64,000 nt of DNA from an uncultured Lachnospiraceae bacterium (GCA_934899185.1 CAKXYI010000002.1:248001-312000), one strand, 5' to 3'. Shown: positions 28,747 through 37,996, counted from the first letter of the stretch. Program-made: numbers and translations. The notes: a model not told the origin generated them from the letters alone.

Positions 28747-30120
28747 ATGCAAAGAAAAATGTGGAAAGGCATATATGTCTATAGTTTACTTGGAATTTTT
28801 GTGTTTATGGTAAATGCACTCATCCATTTTCAGTGGGGACTTACCATGTGGGGGGATGTATGCGGATGTATCTCGGTATCTCTTCTTGCAGGAGAGGCAA
28901 CGATGGCGCTGGCATATAATACACCAAAGAATAGAGAACGCATACATTACTTATCTATCCTGGGAATTTTATTGGCAATTGGCTGGGTTGCCTGTATAGC
29001 ATATATGGCAATTATGGAAGAACTTCGACCATTATCTCTCGCAGGAGGGATTCTTCAGACAATAGTACATGCGGTTGTTCTTAAAAAGAGTGTGGAAGAA
29101 GAGCTGGAAACTCCAAAAAAGATACAGCGTCGTGTCGTTGATACCTTGATTGCTGCATTTGTTATGGTCTGTTGTCTGATTACACCTGTCGCTATTGTGT
29201 TTGGCATTCGAAGTGGATATCCTCTGCCAGATCAGGTGGAGGCAAAACGTGTCTCCTTTGTTGAAGCAATGATACCACATAAGGAGCGGGGCAGTCTGGA
29301 ATTATTAGAGTACGATACACCATATTATGATGAAGATGGTAATGAGACAGGAAAAACACTTCATAAGAGAGCCTGGGTCTATCTGCCATATGGGTATTAT
29401 GACGAGAAAAATGCAGATATGAAATATGATGTGCTCTATTTATCCCACGGCGCAACTTATGATGAAAATCATTTTTTCAATGGTGGAAAAGGGATATCAA
29501 AGTTCCAGAATTTGTTTGACTCCATGATTGAAAACAAAGAAATAAAACCTATGATTGTAGTTACACCATGTATTTATACAGGGGATGAAGCACTGGATCA
29601 GGGTGATTATGATCTGACAACCATTTATCAGTATGAGCTTCGGAATCATATTGTAGTAGAGGTGGAAGGAAAATACAGAACATATGCGGCATCAACAAGT
29701 GAAAAAGACATGGAAGCATCCCGCTGGCATCGCGCTTTTGGTGGATATTCCATGGGTTCTATGACAACAGAAAAAGTGTTTGTATACAATCTGGATTATT
29801 TTGCTAATTTTATACCGATGTCAGTCGGTTTTTCCCAAGCGGATATTTTCGTGGATGCCATGGAAAAGCGTTTTGCCGGAAAATATGGGGCAGATGACTT
29901 TAAGATGGCAATGTGTACCGGTGGCAGAGATGGCGCTTATCACAGTATGGTGGATCAGTATCTGGATATGATGAATTATCCGCAATATTTTGTGAAGGAT
30001 AATAGCCTTCAAAAAGGAAACATTTGTATTTATGTGGGACTCAATCATCGTCACGGAAGTGAATTTGCAATGGAATATTTAAAAACAATGCTACCAAAGA
30101 TGTTTGGCATAAATCAATAG
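28747..30120 (+). CDS. Membrane-anchored CE1-like esterase
   Basis: 457 residues. The N-terminal ~155 residues hold about five membrane segments, and the remainder is a feruloyl/acetyl-xylan esterase-like (esterase D, CE1) domain. Key points: KRAWVYLPYGY (start of fold), LYLSHGATYDE (oxyanion), Ser335 in FGGYSMGSMT (nucleophile), an Asp in TGGRDGAY and His in GLNHRHGSEF. The membrane domain combined with an exported esterase is an uncommon arrangement. TAGGAGG precedes the ATG but is paired in the hairpin described above. Probably removes acyl esters at the cell surface; forms a pair with the next gene, 18 bp away. Confidence 0.85.
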   Translation: MQRKMWKGIYVYSLLGIFVFMVNALIHFQWGLTMWGDVCGCISVSLLAGEATMALAYNTPKNRERIHYLSILGILLAIGWVACIAYMAIMEELRPLSLAGGILQTIVHAVVLKKSVEEELETPKKIQRRVVDTLIAAFVMVCCLITPVAIVFGIRSGYPLPDQVEAKRVSFVEAMIPHKERGSLELLEYDTPYYDEDGNETGKTLHKRAWVYLPYGYYDEKNADMKYDVLYLSHGATYDENHFFNGGKGISKFQNLFDSMIENKEIKPMIVVTPCIYTGDEALDQGDYDLTTIYQYELRNHIVVEVEGKYRTYAASTSEKDMEASRWHRAFGGYSMGSMTTEKVFVYNLDYFANFIPMSVGFSQADIFVDAMEKRFAGKYGADDFKMAMCTGGRDGAYHSMVDQYLDMMNYPQYFVKDNSLQKGNICIYVGLNHRHGSEFAMEYLKTMLPKMFGINQ

Positions 30121-30138
30121 ACGAGGAGATTACAATTC

Positions 30139-30993
30139 ATGAAACAAGGAAAGAAAAAGATGATTTTTAGAATAATAGCAGGAATTATCCTGATCTTAGT
30201 AATCACAGCAGCAATATGTCTGTATCATTTTATAGGTGTTTCAAAGTGCGTGGGAGAAAAGAAGTATCAATATGAAACGCAGGAAATACATGTGACATAT
30301 GATGATATTGATTTGTATGGCATGGCTTTGATACCGAAAAGTGATACGGAAGAAACATTTCCGACGGTTATATTTGCCCACGGAGCAGAGAGCAATTACA
30401 AGAGTGATATGGCAACGTTGAAGTCACTTGCAAAGAGTGGTGTTGCCTGCTACACATTTGACTTTTATGGCTGGACGGATCGAAGTACCGGTCCAAAAGG
30501 AACGCACTGGTTTAAGGATGTTCCACGAGGTGTGGATGATTCCTATGAACAGAAGGTTTTACAGCAGGTAGAGGATTTGAACGCTGTGATAGAAAAGGTA
30601 AAGACATTTTCCTTTGTGGATAAGGAGCAGTTATACCTTTTGGGAAGCAGTATGGGTGGAGCAACGGTTGCTGCCACATCTGTAGAGCACTCTGAAGATA
30701 TTTCCGGTATTATTTTACAGTATCCGGCGATAAATCTTGTGCCAGGGGCAATGAAAGACGGAGATACCTACAGTGTGAATCGCTACGAGAATCCTGTGCT
30801 CTTATTACAGGGAACAAAAGATAAGATTGTGCCGCAAAGCATGTCAGATGCCTTGGCAGAATATTACAATAAAGAGGACAGCAATCACTGTAAGTATGTT
30901 ATTTATGAAGGCCAGCCTCATGTGTTTGACGGGAAATATAAAGTGATTGCTGCCAAAGAAATCTATCAATTTATTAAAACTACATCAAAGTGA
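30139..30993 (+). CDS. Membrane-anchored alpha/beta hydrolase (S33/DLH-like)
   Basis: 284 residues. Signal anchor about 10-30 (IIAGIILILVITAAICLYHF), then an alpha/beta hydrolase with oxyanion FAHGAESNYKSDM, nucleophile Ser171 in LGSSMGGATV, Asp in QGTKDKIVP and His in GQPHVFDG. The triad is complete. Likely an esterase acting outside the membrane with its upstream partner. Its 3' end overlaps the end of the convergent AraC gene by 9 bp, so the two stop codons are interleaved; no terminator separates them. Confidence 0.86.
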   Translation: MKQGKKKMIFRIIAGIILILVITAAICLYHFIGVSKCVGEKKYQYETQEIHVTYDDIDLYGMALIPKSDTEETFPTVIFAHGAESNYKSDMATLKSLAKSGVACYTFDFYGWTDRSTGPKGTHWFKDVPRGVDDSYEQKVLQQVEDLNAVIEKVKTFSFVDKEQLYLLGSSMGGATVAATSVEHSEDISGIILQYPAINLVPGAMKDGDTYSVNRYENPVLLLQGTKDKIVPQSMSDALAEYYNKEDSNHCKYVIYEGQPHVFDGKYKVIAAKEIYQFIKTTSK

Positions 30994-32187
30994 TTCGCGG
31001 TATTGCCGTGGTGTTATCTGTGTGATGCGTTTAAACGTATTTTGAAAGTGGCTCTGTGAGGAGAAGCCGAGATAATTGCTGATTTCGACGAGAGAACGGT
31101 CGGAATTTTTCAGTAATTGCTTGGCTTCTTCTATTTTTTTCTGCGTAATGTATTCGGACAGGGTAAGACCGGTTTCTGCCTTAAATCTGGTGGTCAGATG
31201 ATTCCTTGTCATCTGCATGTGGTCTGCAATGTCCTGTATGCGAATACCGTCCGTCAGATGCTCTTCTAAATAATCGTTGATGCTGCGGATAAACTTAGAT
31301 TGCATGCCGGAAGACTTGAGTTTTTGCACCCTGTCGGTGTAGTCGAGCACCATATTAAGATGCAGATTCATGATATGCGCTGAGTTATCTAAGGTTTCGA
31401 CTTTCTGGATATAGGTGTCGCTTAAAGATAAGGCTTCCTCTGCAGAGAGACCACCATGGATGGCGGCTCTTGCGACCAGAGTTATGGTAATGATAAATGT
31501 GTTTTTGAGTTGCCGGATATGGGAGGAAGCAGTTTTTCCAATATTTCCCGGGGAAAAATTGCTTACATAATCGGTTACTCCTGCACTATCACCGGACGCA
31601 ACATAAGAAAGCAGACGATCCTCAAATTGCATGGTGTTGTGAATTGTTGGATAGGATTCGTGCTTCGTACGTATTTCATGTATTTTTTCGTTGAAATCGA
31701 TACATGCGGATTGAAAGCTAATGGGTGAAAGAGAATCGTATAACATGATGTCCTGCATCGAAACCATCTCGTCGTTGACATAGTAATGAAGCATAATAAG
31801 CATATGTAAAAAATTATTTGGAGACATGACAGGTGTGTAGGTCATGCTTGCACGAAAACTTTCCGTATCTGCATTGCTTGTGGAACCGAGAAGAAAGGCC
31901 ATCTTGCGGATGGTCGTCTGGTCTGGCGTGACATAGGCGATAGGACCGATTAAAAGCGCATGCTGTTCTCTTCGTACAATACCAAAATAAAGATGATATG
32001 GTGTGATATAGTAGCCAATCTGTTGCTCAATAGATAAAAGATCAGATACACATAATTTTACCGGATCCAGTGTGAGAGGAAAAAGTGTATGTGTGCTGAC
32101 GCAATGATTGTCAATGTAATGACGAATGGGAAAACCGGATAACTGTGACATGTTTTCGCAAATAAATTCATAATCGATTTTTTTCAT
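30985..32187 (-). CDS. AraC family transcriptional regulator (second paralogue)
   Basis: 400 residues, same design as the regulator at 8574-9860: N-terminal MKKIDYEFICENMSQLSG and YYITPYHLYFGIV, middle IRQLKNTFIITITLVARAAIHGG, and a C-terminal AraC DNA-binding domain (IQDIADHMQMTRNHLTTRF, LVEISNYLGFSSQSHF). It lacks the long hydrophilic linker of its paralogue. Start is ATG 32187 with AAAGGA before it; a longer frame reaches 32256 but has no ribosome site. TGCAATAA repeats lie upstream and also before the esterase operon at 28747, so it probably controls both and itself. Inducer unknown. Confidence 0.93.
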   Translation of the reverse strand: MKKIDYEFICENMSQLSGFPIRHYIDNHCVSTHTLFPLTLDPVKLCVSDLLSIEQQIGYYITPYHLYFGIVRREQHALLIGPIAYVTPDQTTIRKMAFLLGSTSNADTESFRASMTYTPVMSPNNFLHMLIMLHYYVNDEMVSMQDIMLYDSLSPISFQSACIDFNEKIHEIRTKHESYPTIHNTMQFEDRLLSYVASGDSAGVTDYVSNFSPGNIGKTASSHIRQLKNTFIITITLVARAAIHGGLSAEEALSLSDTYIQKVETLDNSAHIMNLHLNMVLDYTDRVQKLKSSGMQSKFIRSINDYLEEHLTDGIRIQDIADHMQMTRNHLTTRFKAETGLTLSEYITQKKIEEAKQLLKNSDRSLVEISNYLGFSSQSHFQNTFKRITQITPRQYRESL

Positions 32188-32220
32188 GATACTGTCCTTT
32201 TTATTGATAAATACAATAGT

Positions 32221-32284
32221 TGCAAATATTATGCAATAAAACAAACATATATGCAATAAAAAAGGAAGGATCAGAGCATATGAT
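32221..32284 (+). promoter_or_regulatory. TGCAATAA direct repeats in divergent AraC/SGNH region
   Basis: TGCAATAA at 32232-32239 and 32252-32259, 20 bp apart, plus a weaker TGCAAATA at 32221. TATGAT at 32279-32284 lies 27 bp after the second repeat begins, the same geometry as at 28660. It is probably the operator of the second AraC protein, driving the SGNH gene and perhaps autoregulating. Confidence 0.65.
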
Positions 32285-32313
32285 GTTAAAAAAAGAAAGG
32301 ACGAAATAACATT

Positions 32314-33033
32314 ATGAAAGTAAAGAAAATAATAGGAATTGTTGTAGGTGTTCTGGCTGTTGCCAGTGTGACCGGACTTGCCATTACAGGATGGAAAATT
32401 AATTGGGGACCATTTTCATTCCTACATACATGGCAGGGAGATGTGGATGAGATTAAAGAGACTTATGATGTCAGCAGAAAGAAGGAAATCGTATTTTATG
32501 GAGCATCAAATTTTGCTTTGTGGGATCAATTGGATGAAGATTTGAAGGATGCGGGCTTTACTGTACAAAATCATGCGTTCGGCGGCAGTACAGATGCTGA
32601 TTTAATGGAATTTGCAGATCAGATATTGTATCCATATGAACCATCTGTCATTGTTCTTCAAACCGGTTCCAATGATTATGTACATTTATCAGGCACGGAT
32701 GAAGAAAAAGTGGCAAAGTGTATGGAAAATAAAAAAGAAATGTATGCCACATTTCATGAAAAATTGCCGGATGCAAAGATTGTTATTATGAGTGGATTGC
32801 TTCTGCCTGGAAGAAGTGAATATACAAAGATGACACAAATGATAAATAAAGAATTACAGCAGTATGCAGATGAGACAGATTATTTATATTATGTAGATGC
32901 GGAAGCAATGACTTATGATGGGCAGGATTATCGTACGGATCTTTTCCGCAAGGATGGTATTCATCTGAATCATGAGGGCGAATTGCTATGGTGTAAGGAT
33001 TATATTGCACCGATGCTTCAGCAGATTCAATAA
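32314..33033 (+). CDS. Membrane-anchored SGNH/GDSL hydrolase
   Basis: 239 residues. Signal anchor about 5-25, then an SGNH fold: block I Ser65 in FYGASNFAL, Gly in FGGSTDADL, Asn in TGSNDYVH and the Asp214-x-x-His217 pair in KDGIHLNHEG. It is an esterase, perhaps removing acetyl groups from carbohydrates. A related, frameshifted gene lies at 37188. The linker after the anchor (NWGPFSFLHTW) matches the start of that gene (AWGPFHKLHDI). It is divergent from the AraC regulator and probably under its control. Confidence 0.88.
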   Translation: MKVKKIIGIVVGVLAVASVTGLAITGWKINWGPFSFLHTWQGDVDEIKETYDVSRKKEIVFYGASNFALWDQLDEDLKDAGFTVQNHAFGGSTDADLMEFADQILYPYEPSVIVLQTGSNDYVHLSGTDEEKVAKCMENKKEMYATFHEKLPDAKIVIMSGLLLPGRSEYTKMTQMINKELQQYADETDYLYYVDAEAMTYDGQDYRTDLFRKDGIHLNHEGELLWCKDYIAPMLQQIQ

Positions 33034-33057
33034 AAGAAAACAAGCATAAAAAAGTCA

Positions 33058-33114
33058 AAAATTACAAACACGCTAACATAACTACAAGAAAAACACCATA
33101 TGGATGATTATAAT
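33058..33114 (+). promoter_or_regulatory. Activator-type promoter of GPH transporter
   Basis: ATTACAAAC at about 33061 and AACTACAAG at about 33080, 20 bp apart, embedded in CGCTAACATAACTACAAG (33071-33088). The last AAGAAA fills the -35 position and TATAAT at 33109-33114 follows after 17 bp. Twenty of 21 bases match the GH43 promoter site at 25316. Confidence 0.7.
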
Positions 33115-33148
33115 ACCTATAGAATCAAAAAATTCTATAGGTATTTTT
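33112..33148 (+). terminator. Perfect 14-bp terminator overlapping the transporter promoter
   Basis: AATACCTATAGAAT (33112-33125) pairs with its exact complement at 33132-33145 over a six-base loop, then Ts. It can stop RNA arriving from the SGNH gene. The -10 box overlaps the first arm, so RNA started here lacks most of that arm and escapes it. Confidence 0.85.
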
Positions 33149-33189
33149 AATACAGCAAGGGTTATTAAAAAAGAAGAGGAGTGGAACGA

Positions 33190-34662
33190 ATGAAAACGAT
33201 TAGAGCAAAGTTCTTGGATGCAAAAGCATTCGACAGCCGGGTGAAATCACCGGATATGGAAAAGAAAGAAAAATGGATGGGGTATCTGATTGGACCAGCA
33301 GGCGCATTGCTTTTGAATGCAGTTATGGCATCTTATCTGAATGTATACTACACGGATGTATTGAAACTGACGACCGTGTGGGGCGGAATGTTTCTTATGG
33401 TATTCCCGATTTTATCAAAGATTATTGATGCCATCACAAACGTTTTGATGGGATATATCATTGACCACACAAAAACAAAACAAGGAAAAGCAAGACCATA
33501 TCTGCTTCTTGCAGCGGTATTGCTTCCAATTACCGGAATTCTGTTATTTACGGTTCCTGAGTCAAATGAAACATTAGAGGTATTCTGGGTAATGCTTTCA
33601 TATAACCTTTTTTATTCATTTGCATTTACCATTTATAATATGAGCCACAATCTGATGGTTCCATTGTCTACAAGAAACTCAGAACAGCGTGGTGTACTGG
33701 CAGTATTTAATAATGTTGCAACCATCATGATTTCGGGAATTATTGTAGCATTGATTTTCCCGATGCTGATTTTACCGAAATTGGGTGTAGATAAGAGCAG
33801 CTGGATTAGTATGGCGGTTATTTTGTCTATCATTGCTTTACCACTGACACTTATAGAATACTATCATACAAAAGAGCGTGTTACAGAAGAAAGTGCTGCT
33901 GACGAAGAGGAGAGTAATGTTACCTTCAAAGAGCAGATGAAAGCTGTATTTACGGACCGCTATATGTTCTGTTTACTTCTGTACTTTTTGGTGTATACCG
34001 TTGGTTCTACGATGAAGAATATTTCACTGGTATATTACTGCAACTATGTTCTTGGATCTTACAATGATGGAATCACCCAGACTATGGTATCGGTAATTGG
34101 TGGTATTCCAATGGGAATCGGTATTTTTGCTGTATGGCCATTGGCGAAAAAGTTTGGTAAGAGAAATCTGACAGCCGCAGGCTTTGTTTTGTATGGTATT
34201 GGTAGTGCAATCTGTTGTCTGGCACCAACAAATATGGTGATTGTACTTGTGGGACAGTTTGTCAAGAATATTGGGGGACTTCCTTGTGCTTATGTATTTA
34301 TGGCATTGATGGCAGATACATACGATCATTTGGAATGGAAGAACGGATTCCGTGTGGATGGTGCGGCAATGTCAATCTACTCCATTATTACTGTAACGAT
34401 GACCGGTGTTTGTACGGGAATATTCAACCTGCTTTTGTCAAAATCAGGCTATGTAGCACCAAGCCTTGTGGATGGTGTGACGGTAGCAGCTGCACAGGCT
34501 GATTCCGTAAAGAGCATGTTAATCTTCTGTTTTGTAGGGTTGGAAATCGTTACATCCGTTATTATGGTTGTTCTTCTGGCATTCGTTAATGTAGAAAAGG
34601 GATTGCAGGAGAAGCAGGATGAAATTGCAGCTCGTAGAGAGGCAAAAAACGCAAACAAGTAA
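33190..34662 (+). CDS. GPH family sugar:cation symporter (MelB/XynB-like)
   Basis: 490-residue transporter with about 12 membrane segments. The region [24 protein letters not shown] and the cytoplasmic motif [20 protein letters not shown] identify the glycoside-pentoside-hexuronide:cation symporter family. It would bring the oligosaccharide or glycoside product of the surface enzymes into the cell, where the cytosolic GH3/GH1/GH78/GH43 act. No ABC sugar transporter or solute-binding protein is seen in the window, so this is the only evident importer. ATG 33190 is preferred over GTG 33181, which falls at the ribosome site. Confidence 0.92.
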   Translation: MKTIRAKFLDAKAFDSRVKSPDMEKKEKWMGYLIGPAGALLLNAVMASYLNVYYTDVLKLTTVWGGMFLMVFPILSKIIDAITNVLMGYIIDHTKTKQGKARPYLLLAAVLLPITGILLFTVPESNETLEVFWVMLSYNLFYSFAFTIYNMSHNLMVPLSTRNSEQRGVLAVFNNVATIMISGIIVALIFPMLILPKLGVDKSSWISMAVILSIIALPLTLIEYYHTKERVTEESAADEEESNVTFKEQMKAVFTDRYMFCLLLYFLVYTVGSTMKNISLVYYCNYVLGSYNDGITQTMVSVIGGIPMGIGIFAVWPLAKKFGKRNLTAAGFVLYGIGSAICCLAPTNMVIVLVGQFVKNIGGLPCAYVFMALMADTYDHLEWKNGFRVDGAAMSIYSIITVTMTGVCTGIFNLLLSKSGYVAPSLVDGVTVAAAQADSVKSMLIFCFVGLEIVTSVIMVVLLAFVNVEKGLQEKQDEIAARREAKNANK

Positions 34663-34700
34663 AGAAAAATTAACAAACACTTACTTTATATAACAATGGA

Positions 34701-34728
34701 AGCGCATGACTAAAAGGTCATGCGTTTC
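34701..34728 (+). terminator. Terminator after GPH transporter
   Basis: CGCATGAC (34703-34710) pairs with GTCATGCG (34717-34724), loop TAAAAG, then TTTCT. The T run is short, so read-through into the GH3 gene is likely. Confidence 0.65.
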
Positions 34729-34757
34729 TACTAAAAAGATGAGAAAAAGGAGACATT

Positions 34758-37172
34758 ATGAAGCATCAGGATATCATCGAAAAAATGACATTGGAAGATA
34801 AAATTGCGCTTTGCAGTGGAAAGGATTTCTGGCATACAAAGGATATGCCGCAGTACGAACTCCCTTCCATTATGATGAGTGATGGACCACATGGGCTGCG
34901 TAAACAGGAAAAAACAGCCGATATGTTGGGAATCAATGGATCTGTTCCGTCGACTTGTTTCCCGACAGCAGTGACAACGGGAAATTCGTGGAACGTTGAA
35001 TTGATGAACAAAATTGGAGAGACAATAGCAGAGGAAGCGATTGCAAATCAGGTGTCCATTGTTTTGGGACCGGGAGCAAACATCAAGCGAAACCCGCTGT
35101 GTGGACGTAATTTTGAATATATCAGTGAAGACCCTTACTTAGCAGGTAAGATGGCTGCAGGTTTTATCCGGGGTGCAGAAGAAAAGGGCGTTGCCACATC
35201 ACTGAAACATTTTGCCGGAAATTCACAGGAAACAAAGCGTTTTACATCAGATAGTGTCATTGATGAGAGAACGCTGCGTGAAATATACCTGACGGCTTTT
35301 GAAATTGCAGTCAAAGAGGGAAGACCAGAGACGGTTATGTGTGCCTATAACAAAATCAATGGTATTCACTGCAGTGATAACGAAAAACTGTTGATGGATA
35401 TCCTGCGGAAAGAGTGGGGACATCAGGGCATCGTTGTGACAGACTGGGGCGCAATGAATGATCGCATCGAAGGATTTAAGGCAGGTTGTGATCTGTCTAT
35501 GCCTGGTGGAAGCGATTATATGGAAGATGATGTTGCAAAAGCAGTTCGCTCCGGTGCTTTGGCTGAAGAAATTATCGATGAAAATGTAGATCGCATGATT
35601 GAACTTATTTTACAAAGTGCAGCACGTTTGCAAAAGGATGCGACATTTGATCTGGATGCACATCATGAGATGGCAAGAGAAGCGGCAAGAGAAGGCATTG
35701 TACTTTTAAAAAATAAGAATCATATTTTGCCTTTACAGGAAGGAACAAAGGTTGCACTGATTGGTAAGATGGCAGAAAAAATCCGTTATCAGGGAGCGGG
35801 AAGCAGTCATATTAATCCGACGAAATTGGTACAGCCAAAGGATGTGATTTCACATGTGGCATTTGCCGTGGGATGTGATGAGCGCGGAAATACAGATGAA
35901 AATCTAATAAAGGAAGCAGAACAGGCAGCGCGCACGGCAGAGGTTGCGGTTGTTTTTGCAGGACTGACAGAAGTATATGAATCAGAGGGATTTGACCGTA
36001 AAGATATGAGGATGCCAAAAGGACACATACGTATGATTGAGGCAGTAGCGTCAGCAAATCCAAATACCATTGTGGTATTGATGTGCGGCAGTGCAGTGGA
36101 ATGCCCTTGGATGGATGATGTTTCGGGTGTTCTTTATGCAGGGCTTTCCGGACAGGCAGGAGCAGAAGCCATTGCAGATATCTTGTATGGCAAAGTAAAT
36201 CCAAGTGGAAAATTGGCTGAATCCTGGCCAATACGTTACGAGGATTGCATTTCTGCAAAAGAGTACGCAAAACAGAGGGATGCTCTTTATAAGGAAAGTA
36301 TTTATGTGGGTTATCGTTATTATGACAGCGCCAATGTGAAAGTACGTTTCCCATTTGGCTATGGACTCTCATATACCACATTTGCGTATGATCATCTGCA
36401 GGTGCAGTTACTTGCGGACGGAACATATCAGGTTACTTGTGATGTGACCAATACCGGAAAAATGGCAGGAAAAGAAATCGTACAGCTGTATGTATCCGCT
36501 CTGGAAAGTCCGATTTTCCGACCAACCAAGGAATTAAAAGCATTTACGAAGGTGGCATTAGAGCCGGGGCAGACAAAAGAAGTGAGTATGACGCTTGATG
36601 CACGTAGTTTTGCTATCTATCTGGGACAGACATATCTGGATGTTATGGCAGCAGAAGATGCAGTGTCTGAGGGCTGGGTTGTACCAGAAGGCAGATACAA
36701 TATTATGGTTGCTTCTAACAGTCAGAAAATCGAACTTATGGAGACCATTTCTGTAGAAGGGGCAGCACTTGCTACACCTGCATGGCAGAAAGATTCCTGG
36801 TACGAAACACTTGCGGGACAGCCGGATACGAAGGAATTTGAAAAAATCCTGGGTTACACTTATGCGGAACAGAGACACCATAAGGGAGAATTCACGTTGG
36901 AAGATACCGTGGAAGAGATGAAGGACGAAGCTTTGATTATGAAGATCATGTATAAGGCGACAGAAGCTGTTATCAAAAAAGGCGTGGGCGGAAAAATCAC
37001 AGAAGACAATGAAGCAGATTTTCGCATGATGATGTCATCTTCCGCAGGTAGTCCAATCCGCTCCATGATGATCAGTGGTGGTATCAAAGGTGGTGTAATG
37101 CCTGGAATGGTGGAAATGGCAAATGGGCATTTCTTCCGTGGTATTGGTATGATGCTTGGAATTGTGAAGTAG
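34758..37172 (+). CDS. Cytosolic GH3 beta-glucosidase-like enzyme
   Basis: 804 residues, no signal peptide. Normal domain order: catalytic barrel about 1-290 with nucleophile Asp229 in VVTDWGAMNDR; C-terminal alpha/beta sandwich about 310-500 with candidate acid/base Glu in VYESEGFDRKD; fibronectin type III-like domain about 540-650 (VTNTGKMAGKEIVQLYV). The last ~110 residues (MIMKIMYKATEAVIKK...GIKGGVMPGMVEM) are a helical extension common in clostridial GH3. It would hydrolyse imported beta-glycosides. It contrasts with the exported, permuted GH3 at 10056. The AAGGAG ribosome site is good. Confidence 0.93.
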   Translation: MKHQDIIEKMTLEDKIALCSGKDFWHTKDMPQYELPSIMMSDGPHGLRKQEKTADMLGINGSVPSTCFPTAVTTGNSWNVELMNKIGETIAEEAIANQVSIVLGPGANIKRNPLCGRNFEYISEDPYLAGKMAAGFIRGAEEKGVATSLKHFAGNSQETKRFTSDSVIDERTLREIYLTAFEIAVKEGRPETVMCAYNKINGIHCSDNEKLLMDILRKEWGHQGIVVTDWGAMNDRIEGFKAGCDLSMPGGSDYMEDDVAKAVRSGALAEEIIDENVDRMIELILQSAARLQKDATFDLDAHHEMAREAAREGIVLLKNKNHILPLQEGTKVALIGKMAEKIRYQGAGSSHINPTKLVQPKDVISHVAFAVGCDERGNTDENLIKEAEQAARTAEVAVVFAGLTEVYESEGFDRKDMRMPKGHIRMIEAVASANPNTIVVLMCGSAVECPWMDDVSGVLYAGLSGQAGAEAIADILYGKVNPSGKLAESWPIRYEDCISAKEYAKQRDALYKESIYVGYRYYDSANVKVRFPFGYGLSYTTFAYDHLQVQLLADGTYQVTCDVTNTGKMAGKEIVQLYVSALESPIFRPTKELKAFTKVALEPGQTKEVSMTLDARSFAIYLGQTYLDVMAAEDAVSEGWVVPEGRYNIMVASNSQKIELMETISVEGAALATPAWQKDSWYETLAGQPDTKEFEKILGYTYAEQRHHKGEFTLEDTVEEMKDEALIMKIMYKATEAVIKKGVGGKITEDNEADFRMMMSSSAGSPIRSMMISGGIKGGVMPGMVEMANGHFFRGIGMMLGIVK

Positions 37173-37187
37173 GAGGCAGGTATACAC

Positions 37188-37981
37188 ATGAAAAAGAAAA
37201 AGAAAATAATTATTTTGAGCATCCTTGTTGTTTTGGTTGTAGGCTGGATTGCATTTTGCGGTTATTTGTGGGCATGGGGACCATTTCATAAATTGCATGA
37301 TATTAAGACAGGAAGCTTGCCGGGAAATGCGTCAGAGTATGCATTAGAAAATGTTCATAAAAAGCAGATAGTCCTTTACAAGGGAAAAATATTGTTTTTC
37401 TTGGCTCATCTGTCACATATGGTGCTTCTTCAAAAGGCGTTTCTTTTGCTGACGATATTACGAAGCGAAATGGAAGCACCATGATCAAAGAAGCTGTATC
37501 GGGAACAACACTCGTGGATGAGGGGATAAATTCTTACATCTCACGCATGAAAAAAATCGACAAAGATGCAGAGGTGGATTTATTTGTATGTCAGTTGTCG
37601 ACAAATGATGCAACGCAGGAAAAGACACTGGGTGAGATTGCAGATAACACAGACCTGGATTCCTTTGATACGCATACCATAGCCGGTGCAATGGAATATA
37701 TCATATGTTATGCACAGGAAACATGGAACTGCCCGGTTGTTTTTTATACCAATCCGAAATATGACAGTGATGCCTATGCAGATATGGTAGCACTTTTACC
37801 GGAATTGGAGCAGAAGTGGGGTATCTCTGTCATTGATTTATGGAACGATGAAGCATTTAACCAGATCAGTGATGAAGAGAGAAATCTTTATATGGCGGAT
37901 AAGATTCATCCAACACAGGCGGGATATCTGAAATGGTGGACGCCGCGTATGGAAGAAGATTTGTATAAAATTTTTGAATGA
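37188..37981 (+). pseudogene. SGNH hydrolase gene broken by a one-base frameshift
   Basis: Frame 1 (37188-37484) gives a signal anchor (IIILSILVVLVVGWIAFCGYL) and linker; frame 2 gives the SGNH body including FLGSSVTYGASSKG (block I Ser) and DKIHPTQAGY (Asp-x-x-His). The frames change at AAAAA (37385-37389): one more A would restore GKNIVFLGSSVTYG, about 264 residues. A -1 slip at this point gives the same product. Cause could be a real mutation, a phase-variable tract or a sequencing error. The downstream frame alone (from ATG 37481) lacks the nucleophile and would be inactive. Related to the gene at 32314. Confidence 0.85.
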
Positions 37982-37996
37982 AAGTAGGTACAGTAC

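Noticed and set aside
34667..34696. Possible third strong copy of the CGCTAACAT-type operator before cytosolic GH3
   Set aside because: Only the AAAAATTA-CAAACAC part is similar and a terminator follows at 34701, which would block transcripts from it.
35812..36426. 204-residue minus-strand frame inside cytosolic GH3
   Set aside because: No ribosome site or family resemblance; the sense-strand GH3 is unambiguous.
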